Positions 1 through 8,492 of a stretch of 64,000 nucleotides of DNA are shown in pieces (position 1 is the stretch's first letter; the number at the start of each line of letters is the position of its first letter). The notes beneath the pieces are model-generated. The model made no database searches. It worked only from the letters and a program-made list of their open reading frames with translations, and was not told where the DNA came from. This stretch comes from Methanospirillum lacunae. GTDB taxonomy: Archaea; Halobacteriota; Methanomicrobia; Methanomicrobiales; Methanospirillaceae. The stretch is taken from NCBI RefSeq assembly GCF_046195335.1, contig NZ_CP176093.1; one strand, written 5' to 3'. The translations under genes were made by a program, and so were the position numbers.

Positions 1-191
1 ATAAGAGTAATTTTAATACCACAAAAATAAGATATCCTGCCATATTTTCCGGTGAAATAGTTATCTCCGGAAGTAGTGATATCATCCATCACATTGAATT
101 GTTTGCCAAAGGATACAGGAAGTAGTGCTTAGATATAATCAGAGAAACATTTGTGTCTCTACACTTTCCGATGTACAATTCCTAAAGCAGA

Positions 192-1586
192 TTGATTAAT
201 AATACGTCTTCCCTGAATCTCATGACATCTACCTGGAATTCATATCTCTCTGAAATACTGCACCATACCAGAACCCCTGATTTTGCAGCTGATACACATG
301 CAAGGCCTATTACAGATGCTTATATTGTTCCCTCTCCTGATAAGCAGGATCTCCATTTTGCACTTCCGGTGGTCATTAAAACCGGAATATTTGATGAGAT
401 ATCTCTCCCCCTCTCAGGTTCAATTGGAGGAATCCAGGCAGTCATTGAATACTGTAAACAGAAAGCACAATCTTCCCATGATCTTGGTGCTTTGTATGGG
501 GTTGACACCGGGAACCAATCACGATATCAGGTTAATCTTGAGCCCTGCACTATTATTTCGTCTTCATCTTCAATCGCAACAAGTTTGTGGCATCCGGATG
601 ATCAGAATTATTTCAAAGATCAGAAGATACACCTGATTCTTCAGGGTGCATTCCCATATCGAGAACCTTCCTCATCACGAGTTCCAGAAATTGTGGATCG
701 GCTTGTATCATATGCACAGGCTATAACGGATACTGTGAATGCAACTCCACGTGGAAAGATTAAGCGTACATGGGAGGTGGTCATCGATCAACAAACTCTT
801 CAGGACAGACTTGGAGAACTCGGGCTGATATCATTTATCGGGGATGGTACAAGACCTGCAAGGGAATACACCCGTTATCGATGCTGGGAACGTGTTGCAG
901 GGCCCAAGCGTGGTGTTCACATTCCTTTTATTTGTCCACGTGAATTGAATCCAGTCGAGGTTTATCTTCCCGGTTCCAACAAGACCATCACCGGACTTGG
1001 TATCAGAAGGGGCGAACTGTTTGCAATTACCGGATCAAATGCCCAGGGAAAATCATCACTCCTTCAGGCGATTTATTGCGGACAAGATATTCATGCTCAT
1101 GGAGATGGAAGAGAACATTTGGTCACTCTCCCCGGTGGTGTTTCAGTTGATTCTACCAACATCGAATTGAAAGGAGTTGATCTTACGCCCTTCTTTGGCA
1201 GTCTTCCACCTGGCATGGATGGTACTCCGTATTGTGCCTCAGGTCATGGTAGTGGTTCAGCATCCATGGCGTTCAGAATAAAGGAAGCAATTAAAAAGAG
1301 ATCTCCGTATATCATCATCGATGAAGATCGGTCTGCACAGAATCTGCTCAATCCATGCTATATGAGCATGGATTCCCAGGTTAATTCACTGGCATCCTTA
1401 ATAAGCAAAGATCGTAAATGGCTGGATGACTCAAGCCTGATAATCGCTGGCTCCGGAATGGAACTGATGATTGCGGGTGCAGACCGGATAATCAGACTCT
1501 GTAACCATGCTCCGGTTGCTGTCTCACGTGATGAATGGCGGACTGGATTAAAACAGTATTATCAGGAATTAATCGAGATGGTGTGA
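192..1586 (+). CDS. Predicted ABC-class ATPase (PF09818-like)
   Basis: Soluble ATPase of unknown cellular role. A Walker A motif GSNAQGKSS is at residues 281-289, an ABC-like signature GHGSGSAS at about 351-358 and a Walker B-like YIIIDED at 373-379. The stretch around residues 230-250 (YRCWERVAGPKRGVHIPF) matches what I know of the family called 'predicted ATPase of the ABC class'. The N-terminal 260 residues have no motif I can name. At 464 aa it is somewhat shorter than bacterial relatives of about 550 aa. The longest frame opens with TTG; an ATG ten codons in (222) is an alternative, and neither has a clear ribosome binding site. The gene stands alone. Family assignment is fairly sure; no function can be given. 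Confidence 0.8.
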   Translation: MINNTSSLNLMTSTWNSYLSEILHHTRTPDFAADTHARPITDAYIVPSPDKQDLHFALPVVIKTGIFDEISLPLSGSIGGIQAVIEYCKQKAQSSHDLGALYGVDTGNQSRYQVNLEPCTIISSSSSIATSLWHPDDQNYFKDQKIHLILQGAFPYREPSSSRVPEIVDRLVSYAQAITDTVNATPRGKIKRTWEVVIDQQTLQDRLGELGLISFIGDGTRPAREYTRYRCWERVAGPKRGVHIPFICPRELNPVEVYLPGSNKTITGLGIRRGELFAITGSNAQGKSSLLQAIYCGQDIHAHGDGREHLVTLPGGVSVDSTNIELKGVDLTPFFGSLPPGMDGTPYCASGHGSGSASMAFRIKEAIKKRSPYIIIDEDRSAQNLLNPCYMSMDSQVNSLASLISKDRKWLDDSSLIIAGSGMELMIAGADRIIRLCNHAPVAVSRDEWRTGLKQYYQELIEMV

Positions 1587-1629
1587 GTCAGAATAGTGGA
1601 GTAAAAGAGGAAGAATTCTTTCAATCAGG

Positions 1630-1905
1630 TCACTGATACCGCTTTTTATATTCGTTGAACAGGGCCACTGCATACTTTTCAGTAATCTTCGTAGGAATAT
1701 AGTTGAGAATTTTCGCACGGGTAATGAGTTCCTGTTTGATTTCATTCTCATTGTGGATCTGGTGGGCTGCAACTTCATTCAGGATAAAATCAAGTTGGTT
1801 TATGCCCGTGGCCTTGCCATCAATTTCTATTGATCCAATTGTTGTGTTCTGTGGTATAATTCCTCCACAGACTTTACAGTAGACCCCATCTTTATCATCA
1901 GTCAT
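1630..1905 (-). CDS. Small conserved methanogen zinc-ribbon-like protein
   Basis: A 91-residue protein beginning with a CxxCG pair (C10, C13) and ending in a basic helix containing NYIPTK. Similar small proteins are widespread in methanogens and are sometimes labelled 'NAC family transcription factor', a label I would not trust. Only one CxxC pair is present, so a full zinc site would need dimerisation or another ligand. It overlaps the 3' end of the upstream cupin gene by 8 bases, so the two are probably cotranscribed and translationally coupled. Its function is unknown. Confidence 0.7.
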   Translation of the reverse strand: MTDDKDGVYCKVCGGIIPQNTTIGSIEIDGKATGINQLDFILNEVAAHQIHNENEIKQELITRAKILNYIPTKITEKYAVALFNEYKKRYQ

Positions 1906-2335
1906 GTTCGGTATCCCGTATCATGGTCAGTGACATTTTGAACCGGGTCACAGCACTCAATGCATGTGGTACATTTGCAGGAAATATGATTGTATTACCT
2001 TCTTTCATCTGATGTGTTTCTCCCTGGATCCAGACTTCACATTCACCTTCAAGAATGGTTACAACAGCATCAAACGGAGCAGTATGTTCTGATAATCCTT
2101 CATTCTCATCAAACGAAAAGAGGGTTACTGAACCTGTCCTGGTACTTACAATCATTCTGCTGGATACCGAACCATCCTGATATCCCACCAGGTCTTTCAG
2201 GTTGAGAACCTTTGCACGAAGTTCATCACGTGCCCGACACTGTTTGCCGGATTCATTCAGGGTTTCTGAGTTGAATTCCATTCTCCACCATAATACCGAA
2301 CGAATTGTCTTTGCTAGTTCTTTTGAAAATGACAT
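1898..2335 (-). CDS. Cupin-domain protein
   Basis: Single-domain cupin (Cupin_2 type). Residues about 60-140 show the beta-barrel pattern: HTAPFDAVVTILEGE for motif 1 and GNTIIFPANVPHALSA for motif 2, with histidines that could bind a metal. It has no signal peptide and no HTH. The reading frame opens at 2335, but a second ATG at 2281 (MEFNSETLN) is preceded closely by GGTGGAG and may be the real start, which would remove 18 residues without touching the cupin fold. Such small cupins occur in methanogen stress loci; substrate unknown. It heads a two-gene unit with the small CxxC protein and lies convergent to the ATPase gene and downstream of hcp. Confidence 0.8.
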   Translation of the reverse strand: MSFSKELAKTIRSVLWWRMEFNSETLNESGKQCRARDELRAKVLNLKDLVGYQDGSVSSRMIVSTRTGSVTLFSFDENEGLSEHTAPFDAVVTILEGECEVWIQGETHQMKEGNTIIFPANVPHALSAVTRFKMSLTMIRDTEHD

Positions 2336-2396
2336 TGTGAAAGAAAGATTCTCTCGTTGTCATTTTACCGCATCTCCCAATTGCTCCGCTTTTTAC

Positions 2397-4013
2397 TTAC
2401 GCTGGAACCATCCGTTTTATGTCTTCTTCAACAGTGCTGTTCTTACTGATGTTGAAGTTCTCAACCAGAACATTGAGTACTCCTGGTGATACAAATCCCG
2501 GAAGTTTAGGTCCGAGGGCGATATTCTTTACTCCTAGGTGCAACAGGGCTAACAGGACCAGGCAAGCCTTCTGTTCGTACCAGGCAATGTTGTATGATAC
2601 TGGAAGTTCGTTGATTTCTACACCAAAGGCATTGGCCAGGGCCTGGGCTATCACAACAAGCGAGTATGAATCATTGCACTGTCCTGCATCGATGACCCGC
2701 GGTATACCGCCGATTGTTCCAAGATCCAGGTGATTGTATCTGAACTTGGCACATCCAGCTGTCAGAATGATGGTATCCTTCGGGAGGGCCTTGGCAAACT
2801 CAGTATAATATTCGCGTTCGCTCTGGCGTCCGTCACATCCTGCCATCACAATAAAACGCCTAATGTCACCTTTCTTTACAGCTTCGATGACAGTTCCTGC
2901 AAGGGCAAGAACAGCGTCATGACCACATCCGGTAATGAGATCGCGCCCATGTGAATGCAGATCCTGGGGAGGCTGACAGGTTTTTGCATATTCGATAACC
3001 TTAGAAAAATCTTTTGTTCCATCTGGAGATTTTTCAATGTGTTTTACACCTGGAAAACCAGCCGGACCGGTTGTATAAACCTTATCTTTGTATGAGTCCT
3101 TTGGTGGAACGATACAGTTCGTGGTGACCACAATCGGGCCATTGAACTTTTCAAATTCATCCTTTTGATGCCACCATGAAGAACCATAATTTCCTACCAG
3201 ATGTGGGTATTTCTTAAGAGCTGGATATGCATTTGCAGGAAGCATCTCACCATGGGTGTATATGTCAACTCCACTGTCTTTTGACTGCTCCAGTAGCTGT
3301 TCCAGGTCCCGAAGGTCGTGACCAGTGATTAGGATTCCCGGTTTAGATCCCACCGTTGTTTTTACAGATGTTATCTCCGGAATTCCGTAGGTTTTCGTAT
3401 TTGCAGCATCAAGGAGTGCAAGAGTGGTAACACCAACACCTCCGCATTCGAGAACCAGAGCAACCATCTGATCAGCTGGGAGTGTTTGAAGGGTTGAAGC
3501 AAGTCCTTTCTGCATAAAGTTTGTCACCTTTATGTCAGTGTAACCAAGCATCTCTGCATGGTGATAGTATGCAGCAAGCCCCTTCAATCCAAACAGAAGC
3601 AGGGCCCGGAGTGAATGAATATCATCGTTGACATTAGCTTCTGTTGCGATCTCCTTTGCTTTGGCTTGTATGTCAGCATCACTCTTCGGAGTCCAGGTAC
3701 ATGCATCAGGCTCATCATCACCGGATTTCGGGAGAGCATCCCGAATGGTGATAGCCTGTGAGATCATCCCCTTAAATCTCTGATCATCAAAATTTGTGTT
3801 GGTAAGGGTGGCGAAGAGGGCTTCTGTTATCAAAGTTCCTGCGTCTTTGTTCCCGCTCCCCTTTTGTATAGCAGGGTAGTTTCTAGCAGAGATTCCTTTG
3901 CAGATATAAATCAGGACATCCTGAACATCTGCAGTATGGCCTTCCTTTCCACAGACACCTTTTACAGTGCAACCGGTTCCCCGGGCAGTTTCTTCGCATT
4001 GATAACAGAACAT
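2397..4013 (-). CDS. hcp: Hydroxylamine reductase / hybrid-cluster protein
   Basis: Hybrid-cluster protein, a cytosolic Fe-S enzyme that reduces hydroxylamine in vitro and acts as a nitric oxide reductase or S-nitrosylase in bacteria. The N-terminus carries Cys3-x2-Cys6-x8-Cys15-x5-Cys21, the spacing of the class found in strict anaerobes, which holds the 4Fe-4S cluster. Later motifs (LECGGVGVTTL, ITGHDL, HGEMLPA, GSSWWHQ, TTNCIVPP, TGCGHDAVL, MAGCDGRQ, LTAGCAKFRYN) supply ligands of the 4Fe-2O-2S hybrid cluster. Its 538 aa is full length. It is transcribed divergently from an HxlR-family regulator across only 61 bases, which suggests direct control of hcp by that regulator. Confidence 0.97.
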   Translation of the reverse strand: MFCYQCEETARGTGCTVKGVCGKEGHTADVQDVLIYICKGISARNYPAIQKGSGNKDAGTLITEALFATLTNTNFDDQRFKGMISQAITIRDALPKSGDDEPDACTWTPKSDADIQAKAKEIATEANVNDDIHSLRALLLFGLKGLAAYYHHAEMLGYTDIKVTNFMQKGLASTLQTLPADQMVALVLECGGVGVTTLALLDAANTKTYGIPEITSVKTTVGSKPGILITGHDLRDLEQLLEQSKDSGVDIYTHGEMLPANAYPALKKYPHLVGNYGSSWWHQKDEFEKFNGPIVVTTNCIVPPKDSYKDKVYTTGPAGFPGVKHIEKSPDGTKDFSKVIEYAKTCQPPQDLHSHGRDLITGCGHDAVLALAGTVIEAVKKGDIRRFIVMAGCDGRQSEREYYTEFAKALPKDTIILTAGCAKFRYNHLDLGTIGGIPRVIDAGQCNDSYSLVVIAQALANAFGVEINELPVSYNIAWYEQKACLVLLALLHLGVKNIALGPKLPGFVSPGVLNVLVENFNISKNSTVEEDIKRMVPA

Positions 4014-4030
4014 GATTCCTCACCTTTCGT

Positions 4031-4045
4031 ATGTAAAGGATACAT
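4031..4045. promoter_or_regulatory. Inverted repeat in the hcp/HxlR intergenic region
   Basis: ATGTA-N5-TACAT lies in the 61-base gap between the two divergent genes, where an HxlR-type dimer could act on both promoters. A further TATGTATA motif follows about 10 bases downstream. Five-base arms are short, so this is only a candidate operator. Confidence 0.35.
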
Positions 4046-4074
4046 GATACCTTATGTATATCTAGTTATTAATA

Positions 4075-4458
4075 GTGGTGAGTTTCAAAATCTATACTGT
4101 GGAAGAGATCTGCACTGTCAACATGACGGTAAAATATTTAACAAAAAAATGGACCCTCTTAATTATCCTGGAGCTCTATAAGGGAGAAAATTATACTCGC
4201 CGGTTTTCAGAGCTGAAAGAGTCACTGAGTGACATTACCCCGAAAATCCTTTCTGAAAGACTTAAAGAACTTGAAGAAGAAGGAATAATTATCAAGAATG
4301 TGGATGCCTCTGCATTCCCTGTCAGATGTGAGTACACTCTCACAAAAAGTGGTCTGGATCTCATCGAGATAATCAGGGCGATAAAGAGATGGGCTCTTAT
4401 CTGGAAGATTGATAATATTCCCTGTGGGAACCAGGATTGCAGGGATTGTGTACTATAA
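4075..4458 (+). CDS. HxlR-family transcriptional regulator
   Basis: Winged-helix regulator of the HxlR family, which often senses redox or electrophile stress through an N-terminal cysteine. The pattern (K)YLTKKWTLLIILEL...RFSELKESLSDITPKILSERLKELEEEGII and the later EYTLTKSG wing are typical. There is an N-terminal Cys at residue 13 and a C-terminal group CGNQDCRDC, which could bind metal or form disulfides and is unusual for the family. Two GTG codons (4075, 4078) can start it; starting at the internal ATG at 4123 would lose the N-terminal Cys. It is divergent from hcp and is followed by a zinc-ribbon gene, which fits a stress-response locus. Confidence 0.88.
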   Translation: MVSFKIYTVEEICTVNMTVKYLTKKWTLLIILELYKGENYTRRFSELKESLSDITPKILSERLKELEEEGIIIKNVDASAFPVRCEYTLTKSGLDLIEIIRAIKRWALIWKIDNIPCGNQDCRDCVL

Positions 4459-4523
4459 CCGTTGGATGCCTGTCATGGTGTGTGATGATGGAATATTTCC
4501 TCTTTAGTGTTTAGGAGAAAAAA

Positions 4524-4784
4524 ATGATACTTGATCATTGTCCTGGTTCTGCTAATCTGAAAACGCCTACGCTTTCAATAAAAAAGTGCCCACAATGTGG
4601 TGAAGATGTTGAGATCTTTTCGAATGATACATCAGTTGCCTGCAGTTCCTGTGGTTTTGTCATCTACAATGAAGCTCTTTCATGTATTCAGTGGTGTAAA
4701 TATGCCCGGGAGTGTATCGGAGAAGAGATGTACCTGAAATTATATCAAAAAAAGAGTGGAATGGGGGATTGTGAAAAGACATAA
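4524..4784 (+). CDS. Small zinc-ribbon protein
   Basis: An 86-residue cysteine-rich protein. Residues 22-43 form a zinc ribbon (CPQCG...CSSCG). The C-terminal part has CIQWCKYARECIGEEMY, a second cysteine cluster that I have seen at the ends of some anaerobe HD-domain and Fe-S proteins. GGAG sits just before the ATG. It follows the HxlR regulator by 65 bases on the same strand and may be cotranscribed. A role in the hcp stress locus is inferred from position only; the biochemical function is unknown. Confidence 0.65.
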   Translation: MILDHCPGSANLKTPTLSIKKCPQCGEDVEIFSNDTSVACSSCGFVIYNEALSCIQWCKYARECIGEEMYLKLYQKKSGMGDCEKT

Positions 4785-5878
4785 TGTTATACCGGCAGAT
4801 TTGAACCTTTCTTTGCTTAAGAAACAGTTGTAAGTGAATATTGGGATCCACCTCCTTCAGGCTCAATACTATAATTAATATGATAGTGTACGATTGCATT
4901 ACACGAGAACTCAAGAAATACTTTATTAAAGATCTTGAAATCTGCGAAAATTGACTAGGAGGAATACTCAGTTCTTCTGAAAAGAGTTAAAGACAAACAA
5001 TCGGGCTTCCGTCTCTTGCCGTCGAAGAATTTTCTATCTGTTTTCATTCTTTAGAAAATCATCACTGTTTCTGTGGCTACCTCTATCCAACCCACCTGAA
5101 GGTATTAAGAGAAATTTTAACAAAATAGGTGTAAGAAGCGATTAATTAATTTATCAAGGAGAAAGGGGAGGACCTTTCCCCTATTCGGATCTGCAGTTCT
5201 CTTAGGAGGTGGGTATACAGGATCATAGTACTTCCGCCCGTCATCAGCTTATTTACAAGCCTTGGTTCTTTGTGTCTCCTGTGGTAGGGTTGTGATACCA
5301 TTCATACTGAATTCAGGGTATGTTTTTGCCAGAAATTTAAATAACATCTTTGTGCTGGAGAAGATGTTAACCAAATACACGAAGGATGACGAGCTATACC
5401 TGATCCTGTATTTCAACTCAATCATGGGTTACCCCATAGAAAGAGCAAACACTATTTGATCTCAATGTATATAAAATGGAAAACTATAGTTGGTAGAATC
5501 ATAAACTGCTGGTAAATACATACCTCTGAACTTTCAAAAAAACCGTTAATAGTTCTGTTTCTAGTTCATACAAATCGTGATTAAATTTGATTAAAAAAAG
5601 GCTTTTTGAATATTTCTGGTAATTACCTTGAAAAGAACTGTCAGCCCTCTCATATTATACCTGGCTATCTTTCCCAACTTTTATCACTTCTATGTAGTTG
5701 TCCGGGATAATGAAAGGAATTTTAAATAATCAACAATCCCACCAGATTTTGTGAGTACATCATCTGACGAATTGTCTGGAATTTTTAGAGAATAATCTTA
5801 GTTACCAAAAGGTTGTCCTCTTCATCATCTAAAGGAGAACGAAAAAAATTTTCTTACCTGCCATTGAACGTATTAATG
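4785..5878. other. 1.1 kb region without a convincing gene
   Basis: This stretch between convergent genes is AT-rich. The best reading frame is 5262-5459 on the plus strand (65 codons, non-ATG start), whose second half (EKMLTKYTKDDELYLILYFN) looks protein-like but matches nothing I know. Around 5200-5212 there is a strong AGGAGGTG sequence with no long frame after it, and a G-rich/C-rich hairpin (AGGGG...CCCCT) at about 5163-5183. This could be a decayed gene; I cannot name it. Confidence 0.4.
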
Positions 5879-7576
5879 CTATCTCCCATTATTGTTCGTG
5901 ATTTCAAGGCATGCGATAAATTCTTCGATTGATGCAAACCTTTCTGCTGGATCTGCTTTGAGTGACTTTTTTATCAGTGGATCAAACCGACTTAGTGATT
6001 CATTACATTCAGATGGCAATCGGAACTGGTTCTTCTGAATTGCAATGAAGATCTCTCCGATACCTGGTTTTACATATGGTGGTTCTCCACAGAGCAGTTC
6101 GTACAAGAGGACTCCGAGCTGGTAGATATCAGTCCGCTGATCTCCACTTCCATACATGTCTGGAGCTAACTGTTCCGGAGTTGCGTAAAAGAGGGAAAAA
6201 CTAGTATTTTTTGTATCTTCTGCTCGATGGAGCGACCTTGAGAGACCCCAGTCTGCGAGTTTTGCTCTTCCTTCTCCCGTCAGAAGTACGTTACCAGGCT
6301 TTATATCACGGTGAATAACTCCCTTCCCATGTGCATACAAAAGAGCTGAAGCAATATCTCCAATAATTGAGATTGCCCGGTCAGGAGCAACCGGGTATGT
6401 GACATCCCGGAGTGATCTGCTCATGTATTCCATCTCTACATAAGGAATTGGGAAGATGTTCTGATCATAGATTGCAACAATACAGGGGTGATGGAGTTCA
6501 CGCCAGACTGCCATTTCGTTCAGGAACGTTTTACCACTCGTCTCATCTGGAGAGAATGGAATCTTCAGTGCAACCAGTTTTCCGTCTCTCACTCTGACAG
6601 CCCGATAGACAACTGCCACTCCGCCGCTGCCAATGATACTTACGTCCTGGTACCGCATCCTCAGAGCCTCTGGAAATGAGGAAGTGATCTCCGTATGAAT
6701 GATCGACTGATTTCTTGTCAATGTCAGGCTTGGATCAAAACCACCTATGTCTGTAGTACGTCTGATGATCTGGCTTGTCATAAGAGAAAGGACAGCTCCA
6801 GGTAAGAAAAAGATCGAGATAGCGAGGATGCTTGTTGGAAGGGGAGGGAAGAAAGGAACTCTTGACATCAAGATCAAACTGATTGCAATGAAGACAAAGA
6901 GAATATGGATGTGATATACTGGGGGAATTGGCCTGTTTTTAAATATCGATATTGCCTGGATAAGTGATGAAACAGCAAGATAAACCTGAACACCAAGAAA
7001 TGCGTATAAGGTCGAGAGGAAGTAGGGGTCAGTTCTGGCATTATTATTCTGGCTAGTAAATATCCACCAGACAGCTATGACGATAAGCAGGGTACAGGCC
7101 ACCTGTCCAATTCCTATCCACTTCCTTGTTTTTTCACATGATTCATATTGATATGATGCACCTATTCTTAGACCTGCAGCAGTGACAAGTATCAGAATAA
7201 CCAACGAGATTCCTATAGAGAGTAGCATCTGTAGGAGTGGAGAGATAAGAAGGGATTGGTATGATGAAGGTTCAGGGTTATTTCTTTCTTCCCAGGATGG
7301 GACAAACGGCCTTGGATCTTCGGACCCATTTTTATATGGAGGGGTGAGGATTATCTCTGCCGATATTATTTTACTTTGATTTGGGTAAGGCTGATCAGAT
7401 GTTTTCTGAAGTATTACAATAGGGGCAGATTTTCCATCGAGGATCCCTGTCAGAATATGCTGATCCATCCCAGGATTTATAGGATCTCCGATATTATCCC
7501 CATGTACAGATGCCCCTGCAAACAGAAGAAGTATAAACAGGAATAGTATTGTTTTTTGTATCATGCAGGTCGGCAT
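5879..7576 (-). CDS. Membrane-anchored serine/threonine protein kinase
   Basis: Hanks-type kinase with an exported N-terminal part. Residues 1-26 form a signal peptide or first membrane helix. An extracytoplasmic segment of about 80 residues follows, then hydrophobic helices at about 110-135, 155-173, 187-211, 222-238 and 247-268. The kinase domain spans about 310-560: glycine loop GSGGVAVV (316-323), VALK with Lys338, catalytic IHRDIKPGN with Asp424, and DWG (442-444) in place of the usual DFG. All catalytic residues are present, so it should be active. It lies 8 bases downstream of an HTH-FHA regulator gene on the same strand; FHA domains bind phosphothreonine, so that protein is the obvious candidate substrate. 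Confidence 0.93.
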   Translation of the reverse strand: MPTCMIQKTILFLFILLLFAGASVHGDNIGDPINPGMDQHILTGILDGKSAPIVILQKTSDQPYPNQSKIISAEIILTPPYKNGSEDPRPFVPSWEERNNPEPSSYQSLLISPLLQMLLSIGISLVILILVTAAGLRIGASYQYESCEKTRKWIGIGQVACTLLIVIAVWWIFTSQNNNARTDPYFLSTLYAFLGVQVYLAVSSLIQAISIFKNRPIPPVYHIHILFVFIAISLILMSRVPFFPPLPTSILAISIFFLPGAVLSLMTSQIIRRTTDIGGFDPSLTLTRNQSIIHTEITSSFPEALRMRYQDVSIIGSGGVAVVYRAVRVRDGKLVALKIPFSPDETSGKTFLNEMAVWRELHHPCIVAIYDQNIFPIPYVEMEYMSRSLRDVTYPVAPDRAISIIGDIASALLYAHGKGVIHRDIKPGNVLLTGEGRAKLADWGLSRSLHRAEDTKNTSFSLFYATPEQLAPDMYGSGDQRTDIYQLGVLLYELLCGEPPYVKPGIGEIFIAIQKNQFRLPSECNESLSRFDPLIKKSLKADPAERFASIEEFIACLEITNNNGR

Positions 7577-7584
7577 ACCTAGAT

Positions 7585-8361
7585 CTACAATGTTGTGTCG
7601 TTTAGGAAAAGAAACCGTGCAGAGAAATTCCCAGTTCCCAGAATGATAATATCACCATCACGGATCTCATGTCGAGTTCTTGGAGGTATTGGTTCTGTGT
7701 TTACAAATGTCCCTGAAGTACTACCATAGTCTTCAATCTCCCATTTATCTGTATGCCAGATAATACAATGTGGTCTGCTCACCCGTGAGACTGACCTGTA
7801 CTCAGAAGAGAGAACAATACGTGATGAATTTGGCTGTGAAGAAGCAGGATCTACCGGATCAATTCTGCCGATTGCTGTTTTTTCTCCCTCAAGGGGATAG
7901 ATGTTCTTTTCTTCAGGACCAGTGGTGAGATATAGGCCTGGTGATTTTTGCCCGAATTGATCTGCAAGTTCCCCTCTGACTGTTTTGAGTTGATCTGCGA
8001 GTTCGGTATGAGTGATAGTGAGAGGGACCTTTGAGAACATGGAGAGATTGGTGATGATTGCTTCCATTCCTCCAGGTGCAAGTGAGTATTTCCACACCGG
8101 ATGCACACCTGTCATGGTCTCTGAACTCATTCCAGCATCTTTTCTAACAAGTCCTGCCAGCACCAGTTTGTCCAGGTGTTTTCTAATATTTTCATAGCTG
8201 GTCTTGGTGATGGTTGTGATCTCTTTAAGTTCCAGTGGTTTTACCTCTAATGCAGCGAGGATCTGGAGCCGGGTTGGGTTTGCCAGCGCATTGAGATACT
8301 CAGACATCTCGATTAAGTACTCGGGATCTCTTTTTGCCTGAATTGTATTGTTTGTCATCAC
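7585..8361 (-). CDS. ArsR-like HTH regulator with C-terminal FHA domain
   Basis: Predicted transcription factor with a phosphopeptide-reading domain. Residues about 20-95 form an ArsR-type winged helix (LNALANPTRLQILAALE, then SYENIRKHLDKLVLAGLVRK). Residues about 153-254 form an FHA domain with AIGR near 163-166, SRPH at 195-198 and GSTSGTFVN at 213-221, the conserved phosphothreonine-binding positions. The linker at about 100-150 is hydrophilic. The kinase gene begins 8 bases after its stop, so the two are almost certainly cotranscribed. The simplest reading is that the kinase phosphorylates this protein or a partner it binds, changing DNA binding. The DNA target is unknown. Confidence 0.9.
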   Translation of the reverse strand: MMTNNTIQAKRDPEYLIEMSEYLNALANPTRLQILAALEVKPLELKEITTITKTSYENIRKHLDKLVLAGLVRKDAGMSSETMTGVHPVWKYSLAPGGMEAIITNLSMFSKVPLTITHTELADQLKTVRGELADQFGQKSPGLYLTTGPEEKNIYPLEGEKTAIGRIDPVDPASSQPNSSRIVLSSEYRSVSRVSRPHCIIWHTDKWEIEDYGSTSGTFVNTEPIPPRTRHEIRDGDIIILGTGNFSARFLFLNDTTL

Positions 8362-8492
8362 CAGGTCTGGTACTCAGTATGCCTCATATGGATATGGCTT
8401 TTCTCATTTCTGATTTTACCTACAGGACCCTCTTAAGAATGAGAAAAAAAGAAAATTATCGGAATAATTATCAACTGTGGCTTATTATGCCC

